From Selenomonadales bacterium 4137-cl (GTDB lineage Bacteria > Bacillota > Negativicutes > Sporomusales > UBA7701): DNA of 64,000 nt. A program made the position numbers and the translations under genes. This document shows, one piece after another, positions 34,807 through 43,816 of this stretch. The notes below the pieces were generated by a model. The model was not told the DNA's origin. It saw nothing but the letters and a program-made list of their open reading frames with translations, and searched no databases. How positions within the stretch are numbered: position 1 is the stretch's first letter; every line of letters starts with the position of its first letter. The DNA lies in the NCBI GenBank assembly GCA_032334055.1, contig JAUOZS010000001.1, forward strand, positions 434,001-498,000, read 5' to 3'.

Positions 34807-37800
34807 AACTGATTTTTGTCCGGAATCCGGTTACCCCAGACCAGCGGGAAATACGACACGTGGACGCCGGGCCGACCGTCGCCGAACATATCGAGCCGAT
34901 CACCCGGCTCTGGCCCGGCACAGAGTTTTCGGTCAGCATCAACGGCCACCAGCTGCTGAAGGAAGAATGGGACACCCTGGTCCCGGGCGACTACGACAGC
35001 GTCGTTGTGCATCCGGTGCTGGCCAGAGGCGTATCGAACTTCTTCCGGGCTGTGTTCAGTATCGCTGCCATATCGTTCATGGGCGGCCTGTTCGCTCCGC
35101 TGGGCGGGGCAAGTTCCTTTATGAAGACTGTATGGACGGCGGTCGGCAGCTATGTCGGCGGCCGGATCGCCAACGCTATCCTGCCGCCGCCGAAGCAAGA
35201 ATACAACCCCCAGCAGCAATCCAACACCTACGGCTGGAACGGCCCGCAGCCGACCGCCGAGCCGGGCACGCCGGTGGCGAAAACCTACGGCACCGTCCGG
35301 ATTGCGCCGGTGCTGCTGGCCCGGTTCGTCACCTCCGATGGAAGCAAGCAATACTTGAATCTCCTGTATTCCGGCGGTGAAGGCCCGGTCGATTCCATCG
35401 ACAACATCCTCATCGACGGAAACCCGATAGGGAACTACGGCGCCAATGTCCAGGTCGATATCCGGTACGGCACCAATGACCAGGCGCCGATCGCCAATTT
35501 CAACGACACCGTCACTGATCGCCAACTGGGCTACGAACTGGACACCGCCGGCAATTGGTCGACCCATACCACCGTAGGAACGGCCGACCAGGGGCTGCAG
35601 ATCACCCTGGAGTTTCCTTACGGTCTCGCCCACGTCAACGGCGACGGCAGTCTGGGCAACGCCTCGGTAACGATTGAAGCCCAGTATCAGCCTGTAGGCA
35701 ACGGGTTCTGGTCCTCCTGGTATCTGCCGAACAGCGGAGTGGTGACCGGCGCGCAGAATTCGGCGCTGTGGAAGACCTTCCGGCTGGACCACCTGCCGCC
35801 CGGCCAGTATAACGTCCGCGTGCGATGCGCGAGTAAGTCCGGCACTACCGTGGCGGACTTGACCCGGGTGTACTGGGCCACGCTTTCTGAGATCATTTAC
35901 GACGATTTCGCCTATCCGAACCGGGTCCTGGTCGGCATCAAAGCCCTGGCCACCAACCAGTTGAGTAGTTCTGATCCGAGCGTAACCTGGGAACAGACGC
36001 GCTCGAAGGTCTATGTCTGGAACCCGAACACCAATGAGTACGAGGAAAAGCGGGCCTCGAACCCCTACTGGGCCTGCTACGATCTGATCCATCAGGCAAA
36101 GTATTTAAAAAATATCAACACCGGCCAGTACGAGTATTGGGTGGACGGCAATCCGGCACACCGGATCGACTACAACGCCTTCGCCGCCGCTGCGGCCTAT
36201 TCCGATGAGCAGTTGAACGGCGACAACCGCTTCAATCTAAACATTTACCTTTCGGAAAACCTGAGCTTCTGGGATGCGCTGGCCCGATTCGCTCTGGTCG
36301 GGCGCGGCACGGTCATTCCCAAGGGTACCCAGTACAGCTGTATCTGCGATCGGCCGGGCGAGCCGGTCCAGCTGTTCACGGTCGGCAATATCGCCGCGAA
36401 GTCCTTCAAAGGCGAGTTTCAAAGCACCAAGGACCGGGCCTCCAGCGTCGAGGTCACTTTCTACAACAAGGCCAAAGATTATGCCTCCGACCAGGCGGTT
36501 TATTACAGCCCGGGCTTCGAGTCCTCGGCCGTGGTCGCCAATCCGGTGCAGACCACCTATTACGGGATCACCGATTACCGGCACGCCTACGCCGAGGCCG
36601 CCTACCTGGCGCGCTGCAACCAATACCTTGTTCGCACCGAGAACTGGGAGGCCGACATTGACGCCATCGCCTGCACGCTGGGCGACGTCGTTTCCGTGCA
36701 GCACGACATTCCGAAGTGGGGTCTGGCCGGCGGCCGGATTGTTGCCGCGACGGAAACCACGGTCACGCTGGACAAAGAGGTCACGCTGCTCGCCAACCAG
36801 CCTTATGCGCTCAAAATCCGGCTATACACGGACGAGATTATCGCGGCGCCGGTCGTTATCTACGGCGGGGACCGGACCACAGACACACTTTCGGTGGTCA
36901 CACCGTTCGAGACAGTCCCGCAGCAGTATGATATCTACGCTTTCGGTCCGGTCGGCAAAGAAACAAAACCGTTTAAAATTACTTCGATCGCCAAAAGCGG
37001 CGACCAGAAAGTCAAAATCACCGGCGTGGAGTACGTCGAGGCAGTATATGACGAAGCCCAGGCGCCGGTTGTTAACTACAGCCTGCTCGACAATGCCGTG
37101 GTCGAAGTCTCCGGGCTGAACGTCGGCCAGGAAACCTACCGGCAAAAGGATGGCACGATCATCTCCGCGCTAAACATCTCCTGGGCCGTGCCTAAGAGCC
37201 TGGTGGCCGGCTACAACGTCTGGTACAGTAGCGATGACGGCCAGACCTGGCTGCTGTGGGTGGCAGGCACCCAGACGGCCAATGCGACGGTAACCGGCGT
37301 CAAGGCCCTGGCGACCTACCTTGTAAAGGTTTGCACCGTCAGCGGCGCGGGAGTTGCGTCCACCGGCGTAATTTCTGCGCCTGTTCTTGTCACCGGCAAG
37401 ATTTTACCGCCCGACCAGGTCCAGGGGCTGTCATGCCAGGAAGTAACCGGCGGGTTCTTGCTCAAATGGCAGGCGAATAACGAGCCGGATATTGTGGGCT
37501 ATAACGTCTACCAGGGCGCCAACAACGCCTCCCTGGTTTCCAGCGTGCTGATCGCCCAGACGATTATGACCACCAGCCTGTTAGTCCCTGAACAACAGGC
37601 CGGGGCGTATGCCTTCCATGTCGTCGCGGTGGACACCAGCGGCAACTTGTCGCCGGTGCCGGCCACCATCCTGGCCACGTTCACCGTACCGGCCGATGTT
37701 ACCGGGTTCGACGTGGTCCGAGATGGCGACAACCTGTCATTTATGTGGCAGCCAGTCCCGGGCGCGGTGGTCTACGAGATTCGCCGCGGGAGCTGGACCG

Positions 37801-38768
37801 GCGGCCAGCGCATCGGCCGGACAACCAGCCCGCATTACAGCTGCCTGTTCGCGGCGCCGGGCGGCCATGATTTTTATATCAAGGCTATCGACGCCTACGG
37901 CAACTACAGCGTAAATGCCCAGAAAGCCAGCGTGGTTATCGTCGATGCCGGCGGCCGAAACGCGGTAATCTCCGTCGACCAAGTCGCTAATTGTTGGCCC
38001 GGGACGTCGCTGAACGCCTACGTGAATAGCGGCGGCCTGCAACTGGCCGACGGAGCGACGCGTGGGCTGCATATCGTGAATGTCGATCTCGGAAAGTCGT
38101 TTACCGCCCGGAATACGATCCTGGCGAACATGATAGGCGTGAGTGATTCCGGAATTACCTGGGGTGATGCGGACTTCACCTGGGCGGACATCGAGGCCCA
38201 GGCCCCTTGGCAGCCGGACGGCGACATTACCGGGATTACGCTGAATAACCAGATTTCAGTCTTTACCGGCATTCCGGCTGATGTGATCGAATCCATGCCG
38301 CTGGCCGGCACGGTTGACGGAGAGAAGGGCACCCCGGCCGGGGAGGCGGTCGGAGTGACGTACAGAAACGGTCGCTTTATGGAGGGGGCGTTCGTCCATG
38401 ATCTGACGCGGCTATCGTGGGACGTGAGCGTCCCGGCTATATTTAACACCGTTTTTAATGTGACCGTAACCCAGCCGGTCGTCGACAATCTTGTTTTCTT
38501 AACGCTGACAGGCGACGTCGGCTATCTCATGGCGGGGTATGACGCCAATGCGGGCGCGTTTTATCTACAGGACCACCTCGGCAACAAGAACCTGGTGACG
38601 GTCGAATTCAAAAATACAGATTGGTTGTCGCTGGGTATCGCACAGAACGCGACTACGCGGAAGTTATTCGTTTTCTCTTTCAGCACCGGAGCGGCTCAAA
38701 GCTCCGAGAAGGCTTTCGGGCCTATCGGAAGTTTCACAGCCGCTTTTCTTTATCCAAAATTATTTTAA
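34803..38768 (+). CDS. Central tail tip/host specificity protein, lambda gpI-gpJ fusion
   Basis: Protein of 1321 residues. Residues 1-75 form a small beta-grasp-like domain, then a hydrophobic segment (AVFSIAAISFMGGLFAPLGG), together resembling lambda gpI. The rest resembles gpJ: NTYGWNGPQPTAEPGTPVAKTYGTVRI, LLYSGGEGPVDSIDNILI, then three fibronectin type III repeats between about 770 and 1060, and a C-terminal beta-rich domain that should contact the receptor. Fusion of I and J is unusual versus lambda but seen in other phages. ATGA overlap with the K gene. It defines host range by analogy with J. Confidence 0.9.
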   Translation: MKLIFVRNPVTPDQREIRHVDAGPTVAEHIEPITRLWPGTEFSVSINGHQLLKEEWDTLVPGDYDSVVVHPVLARGVSNFFRAVFSIAAISFMGGLFAPLGGASSFMKTVWTAVGSYVGGRIANAILPPPKQEYNPQQQSNTYGWNGPQPTAEPGTPVAKTYGTVRIAPVLLARFVTSDGSKQYLNLLYSGGEGPVDSIDNILIDGNPIGNYGANVQVDIRYGTNDQAPIANFNDTVTDRQLGYELDTAGNWSTHTTVGTADQGLQITLEFPYGLAHVNGDGSLGNASVTIEAQYQPVGNGFWSSWYLPNSGVVTGAQNSALWKTFRLDHLPPGQYNVRVRCASKSGTTVADLTRVYWATLSEIIYDDFAYPNRVLVGIKALATNQLSSSDPSVTWEQTRSKVYVWNPNTNEYEEKRASNPYWACYDLIHQAKYLKNINTGQYEYWVDGNPAHRIDYNAFAAAAAYSDEQLNGDNRFNLNIYLSENLSFWDALARFALVGRGTVIPKGTQYSCICDRPGEPVQLFTVGNIAAKSFKGEFQSTKDRASSVEVTFYNKAKDYASDQAVYYSPGFESSAVVANPVQTTYYGITDYRHAYAEAAYLARCNQYLVRTENWEADIDAIACTLGDVVSVQHDIPKWGLAGGRIVAATETTVTLDKEVTLLANQPYALKIRLYTDEIIAAPVVIYGGDRTTDTLSVVTPFETVPQQYDIYAFGPVGKETKPFKITSIAKSGDQKVKITGVEYVEAVYDEAQAPVVNYSLLDNAVVEVSGLNVGQETYRQKDGTIISALNISWAVPKSLVAGYNVWYSSDDGQTWLLWVAGTQTANATVTGVKALATYLVKVCTVSGAGVASTGVISAPVLVTGKILPPDQVQGLSCQEVTGGFLLKWQANNEPDIVGYNVYQGANNASLVSSVLIAQTIMTTSLLVPEQQAGAYAFHVVAVDTSGNLSPVPATILATFTVPADVTGFDVVRDGDNLSFMWQPVPGAVVYEIRRGSWTGGQRIGRTTSPHYSCLFAAPGGHDFYIKAIDAYGNYSVNAQKASVVIVDAGGRNAVISVDQVANCWPGTSLNAYVNSGGLQLADGATRGLHIVNVDLGKSFTARNTILANMIGVSDSGITWGDADFTWADIEAQAPWQPDGDITGITLNNQISVFTGIPADVIESMPLAGTVDGEKGTPAGEAVGVTYRNGRFMEGAFVHDLTRLSWDVSVPAIFNTVFNVTVTQPVVDNLVFLTLTGDVGYLMAGYDANAGAFYLQDHLGNKNLVTVEFKNTDWLSLGIAQNATTRKLFVFSFSTGAAQSSEKAFGPIGSFTAAFLYPKLF

Positions 38769-38785
38769 TTCAAGGAGGCAAAACC

Positions 38786-39232
38786 ATGGAACTTCGAGAT
38801 CTGCATCTGAAAGGCACCCTCACGCTCACTCTCCGGAAGGACGACGGCTCTGTTGAGGTCCGAAAAAAAGACAACATAATCGTTAATTCAGGCTTTGATT
38901 TCATCTGCGCCCAGGTTGCCGGCACGCCCGGCCCAGTCATGCAGGCAATCGCCCTCGGCACCGGCTCCACTACGCCGGTGGCCACCCAGACGGCGCTGAC
39001 GGCCGAGCTGGCCCGCCAGGCTGCCACCTACGCCCATTCGGCCGGAACGCAAACCTTTACCCTCAGTTCCACTTTTAATCCCGGCGTAGCCACCGGCGCC
39101 ATCACCGAGGCCGGCGTCTTCAACAACATCGCCGCCAGCAGCGGCGTCATGCTCGACCGCGTCACCTTTTCGGTCATTAACAAAGGCGTGAACGACACCC
39201 TGACGGCACAATTCCAGTTCACTTTGAGCTAA
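38786..39232 (+). CDS. Tail fibre-associated protein (148 aa)
   Basis: Beta-rich protein of 148 residues. The segment GPVMQAIALGTGSTTPVATQ followed by ALTAELARQ, then VATGAITEAGVFN, is shared by many phage proteins encoded beside tail fibres. AAGGAGG lies 7 nt before ATG 38786; longer in-frame starts upstream overlap the J gene. It likely forms part of the fibre or its attachment. Confidence 0.78.
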   Translation: MELRDLHLKGTLTLTLRKDDGSVEVRKKDNIIVNSGFDFICAQVAGTPGPVMQAIALGTGSTTPVATQTALTAELARQAATYAHSAGTQTFTLSSTFNPGVATGAITEAGVFNNIAASSGVMLDRVTFSVINKGVNDTLTAQFQFTLS

Positions 39233-39257
39233 TAGGCCCAGAAGGGGGGAGTAATCC

Positions 39258-40604
39258 ATGGAGTTTCCGACTACCGTCACCATAACCCCCACCAATGGGA
39301 GCTACTATACTTGGGGCAGCGCGGATTTTCCGTGGGCTGCCCCAGATGCTACCCGGACATGGGACACAGCCTATCCGATTTCCTACGCGCTGAACGTGGA
39401 GGAGGGCTGGTCCGCCAGCGAGGATGTCGGCCAGCAGTACACCTTGACGCCACATGAAGGGTGGCGCACGGCGGAGCTGTGGTCCCAGGTCTTCGCGCAG
39501 ATCATTAGCGAGTCCTGGATGACAAACGAATGCTGGACGGACATCTGGCAGCCAATGCTCCGGGTGTACGATAGCTGGATTATGTCCGATGGCCTGGCAA
39601 ACTCGGCCACGATCCCCCAGGCCGCGGGCTGGCGCACAGAAGAATCTTCTTCGCGGGCACCGGTGGTTAACCCGCAGGAGGGTTGGCAAACCGCCGAGGA
39701 TTGGCGGCAGCAGTACCAGCTCTCTCCGCAGGAGGGGTGGGTCATGGTCGAGCTGGCCGCTCGTGAGTTTAGCCGAACCCTCGAAGAATCGCTGAATGTC
39801 ACCGATAGGCAGCCGGTATGGAACGCGATCCTGGCCGTGTGCGAGGCGTGGAACAACGGCGAAACCATGAACCACGTTTGGCTGGATTTTCTAAACTTTG
39901 TGGAGAGTTGGACGACCAGTGAAACGCCGCAGAACGAGGTAACAAAGCCGCTTTTCGATTCTTTGCGTACAGCTGACCGGATAACCAAGGCGACGCAGAA
40001 GGTAATCCTGGAGGCGTGCCATATCGCTGAAACGCTGAAAACCGAGAACACTTTTCAGCGGGCGTTCGCGGAGGCCCTGCGATTGGTTGAATCGCTTTCC
40101 CATGTACAGATTAAGGCTGTCCGGGAGGTTCTGAACTTGGACGATGCCTATCTCCGAAATGCCAACGCGGTAATAAGCGACCTTGCTTTTGCCTCCGGCG
40201 ATCTTACGCTGGATAAGTTCGTGAGCGCGATCTCCGCCCCGGTCGGATATGGAGCTTTTACCGATTTCATACCCGGCGAACTGGAATACCAGAAGGCGTT
40301 GGTTGCCCTTGTTCTGGCAGGCCCGTTGACCACCGGCCGGCCGCAAGTTACCGAGTGGAAGCTCACGGTTGATGTACCGGACCGGACGGACAGCGGAACA
40401 CGGAGCATCCCGGCCAGCACCACCTTCATTCTGTTTAAGGTTCGCTTTTTTGCTCCGCCGGAGGTTATCGTCCAGCTCCGGGGCGGAAGTACCGGCACGC
40501 CCGATATAACCGGCATCACAGATGCCGGTTTTTATCTGCAAATCTTGGGGGCGAACGGGCAGCCGGTCGCCGGCGACGTTGTCTGGTCCGCCGTTGGATA
40601 TTGA
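39258..40604 (+). CDS. Tail fibre protein with 18-20-residue Trp repeats
   Basis: Protein of 448 residues. Between about 45 and 280 it consists of at least a dozen units of 18-20 residues, each starting (E/D)(G/S/A)(W/L) and often followed by TAE (EGWRTAELW, AGWRTEESS, EGWQTAEDW, ESWTTSETP). Later units degenerate to ES/EA with Leu. The C-terminal 130 residues are a beta-rich domain (YGAFTDFIPG, DAGFYLQILGANGQPV) resembling fibre tips. GGGGGGAG upstream of the ATG. Virion location is inferred from position. I do not know a named family for the repeat. Confidence 0.75.
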   Translation: MEFPTTVTITPTNGSYYTWGSADFPWAAPDATRTWDTAYPISYALNVEEGWSASEDVGQQYTLTPHEGWRTAELWSQVFAQIISESWMTNECWTDIWQPMLRVYDSWIMSDGLANSATIPQAAGWRTEESSSRAPVVNPQEGWQTAEDWRQQYQLSPQEGWVMVELAAREFSRTLEESLNVTDRQPVWNAILAVCEAWNNGETMNHVWLDFLNFVESWTTSETPQNEVTKPLFDSLRTADRITKATQKVILEACHIAETLKTENTFQRAFAEALRLVESLSHVQIKAVREVLNLDDAYLRNANAVISDLAFASGDLTLDKFVSAISAPVGYGAFTDFIPGELEYQKALVALVLAGPLTTGRPQVTEWKLTVDVPDRTDSGTRSIPASTTFILFKVRFFAPPEVIVQLRGGSTGTPDITGITDAGFYLQILGANGQPVAGDVVWSAVGY

Positions 40605-40623
40605 TTGACGGGAGGTAGATGAC

Positions 40624-41403
40624 TTGCAAAATTTCGTTGATATACCGAGTACCCGAACCCTAACGAACAGCCGCGAGGAGCTGTTAAACAATGACAAGAC
40701 GATCCTATCGTGCAGCTCGGGCACTTCTTTTCCGACCACAAATTTAGAGCAGGGGATGCTCTGCCTCAGAACGGACTTAAACCAACTGTTTCAGCTGATG
40801 GACATGACCCCTACCTGGAAGATGATTTTTGATCTTTCAAAAACGGCGGTCAGCAAGGAGTACGTCGACCAGCAGGACGCTACAAAAGTAAATGCCTCCA
40901 GCGTGGTTACTGTGGCGACGGCCAATAAAATTTTGCAGCTCGATACAAACGGAAATCTGCCGGCCAACATCACCGGCAACGCGGCCACTGCATCAGCCGT
41001 CGCATGGTCCAACGTGACGGGTAAACCCGCAAATTTAACCCCGCCTGTCGCGACATCTTCGATCCTTGGCGGCGTTATGATCGGCTCCGGCGTTTCGGTA
41101 GATGCAAATGGCGTAATATCCGTTGTTTCAAAAGACGTGGGCGTGCTGGCCGGAGTTATCTCCCATGGTGGGACTATTCCGCTTCCGACGGGCTTTACTC
41201 AGGCTCAATGCTGCTGGATAGTCTCGATGAACACCGACCATACCGACAGCTGGGACGTATATGAGGGCGGCCCCGCCTACATCCACTATCGCAGCGTGTG
41301 CGCCGCCGATGCCAACCGGGTGGTAACCGCCCAGACCTATATTTACGAACTGGGCGGCTGGCGGAACGGAACGGCCAACTATTTGATCATCGGGGTGAAA
41401 TAA
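40624..41403 (+). CDS. Tail fibre protein (259 aa)
   Basis: Fibre-type protein of 259 residues. It has the common fibre motif LDTNGNLPANITGNAATASAV, a following ILGGVMIGSGVSVDANGVI repeat region, and a C-terminal beta domain. It resembles short fibres whose ends bind host surface sugars. TTG start 40624 (GGGAGG upstream). Its stop overlaps the ATG of the next gene by one base (TAATG), so translation is likely coupled. Confidence 0.82.
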   Translation: MQNFVDIPSTRTLTNSREELLNNDKTILSCSSGTSFPTTNLEQGMLCLRTDLNQLFQLMDMTPTWKMIFDLSKTAVSKEYVDQQDATKVNASSVVTVATANKILQLDTNGNLPANITGNAATASAVAWSNVTGKPANLTPPVATSSILGGVMIGSGVSVDANGVISVVSKDVGVLAGVISHGGTIPLPTGFTQAQCCWIVSMNTDHTDSWDVYEGGPAYIHYRSVCAADANRVVTAQTYIYELGGWRNGTANYLIIGVK

Positions 41404-41849
41404 TGAGATACTTCTTCGGCACTGACGGACGCTGCAAACACATTATCACGGAAAACCCGAGGAACTATGATATTTCCGAAGCCTCCGTAGGGTTGAACTA
41501 CAAAAACGATGGCAACGTAGGGCGAGACCCCAATAACGCATTTCGGGATTCTCTGGGGATATTGAGGGGGCGAAACTCGGTATCGATTACGGCGCAATCC
41601 ACTCCCGGCCCGAATACGATTCGATTTAGCGTATCTGCTACCTGGTATCCGGTTTACCTTTATCTGACCGGCTACAATTCCAGCTACAACCAGGTCACGA
41701 AGGCGCTGATATTCAGCGCGGCAGGAACCTATTCCGACGGCGGTTGGTATCAAAACGTCAACATAAGTGTCTACCCTAACTCAACCTGGGGTGACGGCAA
41801 TACTGCGTCATGCTTCTCCTGCGAATGTAACTGCGCTTGCGATTGCTGA
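41403..41849 (+). CDS. Fibre-region protein with C-terminal Cys-X repeat; candidate radical SAM substrate
   Basis: Protein of 148 residues: a beta-rich body (about 1-130, rich in Ser, Asn, Tyr) and a tail CFSCECNCACDC that ends exactly at the stop codon. Six of the last twelve residues are Cys (137, 140, 142, 144, 146, 148), spaced C-x2-C-x-C-x-C-x-C-x-C; only one other Cys (C11) exists. A radical SAM/SPASM gene begins 17 nt later with its own RBS. This layout resembles RiPP precursor-maturase pairs, where radical SAM enzymes form thioether or other bonds on Cys-rich peptides. Here the precursor seems to be a virion protein. A metal-binding tail is the alternative. Confidence 0.8.
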   Translation: MRYFFGTDGRCKHIITENPRNYDISEASVGLNYKNDGNVGRDPNNAFRDSLGILRGRNSVSITAQSTPGPNTIRFSVSATWYPVYLYLTGYNSSYNQVTKALIFSAAGTYSDGGWYQNVNISVYPNSTWGDGNTASCFSCECNCACDC

Positions 41850-41865
41850 TTTTATGGAGGTTTAA

Positions 41866-43002
41866 ATGGATAGATTTAAGTGGCAATTTGGCAAGAATGG
41901 TGTCGTAATTGAAAACCGGTCTTTTATGAAATATGAAATTCTCCTTACCGATAACTGCAATTTAAGCTGTTCCTACTGTTATCAGCGATACAAGAACAAT
42001 GGCAAGGTAATGAGCAGGGAAACTCTGCTAAAGACCCTGGACCGGCTGTTCCTCGATGCTATCCCAAACCAGAACAGGCAGGACGTCAAGCTGATCTTCT
42101 GCGGGGGCGAGGCATTGACACAGCCCGGCCTTATAGACCTGGCTATGACGTACATCGGGGAAAAGTATCTGCCCGCCCTGGATAGAAAAATCCGCATATC
42201 GGTGTTGACCAATGGCACGCTTCTAGGTTCACCCGAAGTCCAGAAGGTGCTCTTGAAGCACCCGAAACTGGACGTGTCGGTGTCTTTTGATGGTATTGAG
42301 GAAGCCCAGAATGCCTCGCGCGGGGAATTTGATCTTGTCTCTAAAAACATCAAGGAGATCACGCGTGTGCGCGGCAAAAAGCCCATGGTGCTCATGACTG
42401 TCGCGCCGGATGCGGCGAAGCACCTTGTGGAAAGTGTTAAGTATATCGTCAATGAGCTGGGGATTGAAGAAATCTGGATGAACGCGGTAGTCGACGATCT
42501 GCGGTGGATTGAGGACGATGAATACGCCAATAACCTCTATCAAGGGTTATGCGGCATTGCCGACTTTATGACCCTGCCGGGGAATGAGGAAGTTTGGTGC
42601 AACGCCTTTGACCCGACCCACTTCGTCCCGGTATCAGCGAATGCTCCGATTTGTGGCGCTCTTGGTGGGCAAATGATTTTTACCCCCGAAGGAGAGCTGT
42701 TCCCCTGCTACACCTGCCGCAACCCCCAGGTGATCGGGAAGGTTAATTACCGCATAGGCGACATTCGCAACTGGATAGACGTCGAAAAGTACGCCGAAGT
42801 CAGGACTTGCACCCTGGGGACGACAAAAGGACTGGAGGATTGTGTAAACTGTGACATTGGTTCAGGTTGCAGACGTTGCTTCTCCTGGTTTGCCGGCCTA
42901 TACGGAAATATGCGCGAGGGCAATACGGCTTTTTGCAAAGTACATCATGCCAAGTATTGGGCCTTTCAATATCTCTACAAGAAACGGAGTGAAAGAGTAT
43001 GA
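41866..43002 (+). CDS. Radical SAM/SPASM domain protein (peptide or protein maturase-like)
   Basis: Radical SAM enzyme of 378 residues. The [4Fe-4S]-SAM motif is CNLSCSYC (C31, C35, C38), followed by FCGGEAL and the strand ISVLTNGTLL. The C-terminal part is a SPASM domain with many Cys for auxiliary clusters (ICGALGG, FPCYTCRN, EDCVNCDIGSGCRRC, AFCKVHHA). Relatives include anaerobic sulfatase-maturating enzymes and RiPP maturases. No sulfatase or glycyl-radical enzyme lies nearby; the neighbour is a tail protein with a Cys-X tail. GGAGG lies 8 nt before the ATG. Its stop overlaps the next start (ATGA). AT-richer than nearby tail genes, suggesting later acquisition. Confidence 0.93.
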   Translation: MDRFKWQFGKNGVVIENRSFMKYEILLTDNCNLSCSYCYQRYKNNGKVMSRETLLKTLDRLFLDAIPNQNRQDVKLIFCGGEALTQPGLIDLAMTYIGEKYLPALDRKIRISVLTNGTLLGSPEVQKVLLKHPKLDVSVSFDGIEEAQNASRGEFDLVSKNIKEITRVRGKKPMVLMTVAPDAAKHLVESVKYIVNELGIEEIWMNAVVDDLRWIEDDEYANNLYQGLCGIADFMTLPGNEEVWCNAFDPTHFVPVSANAPICGALGGQMIFTPEGELFPCYTCRNPQVIGKVNYRIGDIRNWIDVEKYAEVRTCTLGTTKGLEDCVNCDIGSGCRRCFSWFAGLYGNMREGNTAFCKVHHAKYWAFQYLYKKRSERV

Positions 43003-43400
43003 TCGAGCAACGGTGCTGGTATATCGTCGGCGCAGGCGGCAAAGTCGTAAGCGTTGCCAATTCCCCGGTAAATTCCGCAGATATGAATGAACGTGGGTTT
43101 ACGGTGGTAGAGAGCCGGTTTTATGAGCCTGACCTTAACATCATACAAAAAATTGAGAACGGTATTCCGGCGCTCAAACCGGTAGTGACAATCAAGGCCA
43201 CAAAGGTATCCGAGAATGTCGCCAATCTGTCAGCGAACAGTGATACCTATACCGGCCATATGGATATCGAGGTGTACGGAATGGCAATTACCTTGCGGAT
43301 GGGCGAGATTGTTGAGATGGAGTATGTCGAAGGTTACCCCCTTGGACTGACCTTTTTGGCCGAAGATATCCACATCCGCTATGAAATGGAGGGGTTTTGA
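42999..43400 (+). CDS. Unknown protein coupled to the radical SAM gene (133 aa)
   Basis: Unrecognised protein of 133 residues whose ATG overlaps the radical SAM stop (ATGA). The first half (CWYIVGAGGKVVSVANSP, ADMNERGFTVVESRFYEP) has a pattern seen in small proteins encoded beside phage tail fibres. The second half is beta-rich and acidic (GHMDIEVYGMAITLRMGE). It could be another virion part or a helper of the maturase. No RBS independent of the upstream gene is obvious, supporting coupled synthesis. Confidence 0.65.
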   Translation: MIEQRCWYIVGAGGKVVSVANSPVNSADMNERGFTVVESRFYEPDLNIIQKIENGIPALKPVVTIKATKVSENVANLSANSDTYTGHMDIEVYGMAITLRMGEIVEMEYVEGYPLGLTFLAEDIHIRYEMEGF

Positions 43401-43637
43401 TTGCCGAAGGCAGTTATGAAAAACGGCAGAATTATTATCGCCAAAACTGACGCTGATATAGAACGGGAGTATAATGACCGTTTGGACATGGCGGCGCGAA
43501 AGTACCTTGAAACTCTGGTAATCCATGAGGACAGTGACCCGGACAAGGTCAGGGCCGCAAAGGACGAGTATAAAAAACTTGCTCAAGAAAAAAATGCGGA
43601 AATAGCAAGGAATTGGAAAATACTGACTGGCGAGTAA
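43401..43637 (+). CDS. Small charged helical protein (78 aa)
   Basis: Protein of 78 residues, almost entirely helical and charged (ADIEREYNDRLDMAARKYLE, DEYKKLAQEKNAEIARNWK), likely a coiled coil. It starts at TTG 43401 directly after the previous stop, with GGAGGGG upstream. Not recognised as a family. Its position follows the radical SAM cassette and precedes the lysis genes. Confidence 0.6.
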   Translation: MPKAVMKNGRIIIAKTDADIEREYNDRLDMAARKYLETLVIHEDSDPDKVRAAKDEYKKLAQEKNAEIARNWKILTGE

Positions 43638-43780
43638 AGTGCCGACCTTTGTTCTACCTAGTCGTTAAAGTGATTCGGGCGGCCGGCGGAATTATTCTGC
43701 CGGATTTACCGGATAGTTATTTCACGCCGCAAGGACTCTATGCTGCCGCCAAACTGGCGGGGAAAAGGGCGGTTTGGTAA
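43613..43780 (+). CDS. Possible small protein overlapping the helical gene (55 aa)
   Basis: Frame open from TTG 43613 to TAA 43780, up to 55 residues (ends YAAAKLAGKRAVW). It overlaps the previous gene by 25 nt. The codon pattern of GGAATTATTCTGCCGG looks coding, but the RBS is weak and no family is recognised. The region 43638-43816 otherwise holds nothing clear. Confidence 0.3.
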   Translation: MENTDWRVKCRPLFYLVVKVIRAAGGIILPDLPDSYFTPQGLYAAAKLAGKRAVW

Positions 43781-43816
43781 ACAGGGGGTTCATATTTGAG
43801 GGAGGGGGGCGGAGTT

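Noticed and set aside
38786..41849. Diversity-generating retroelement acting on the fibre genes
   Set aside because: No reverse transcriptase gene and no template/variable repeat pair was seen.
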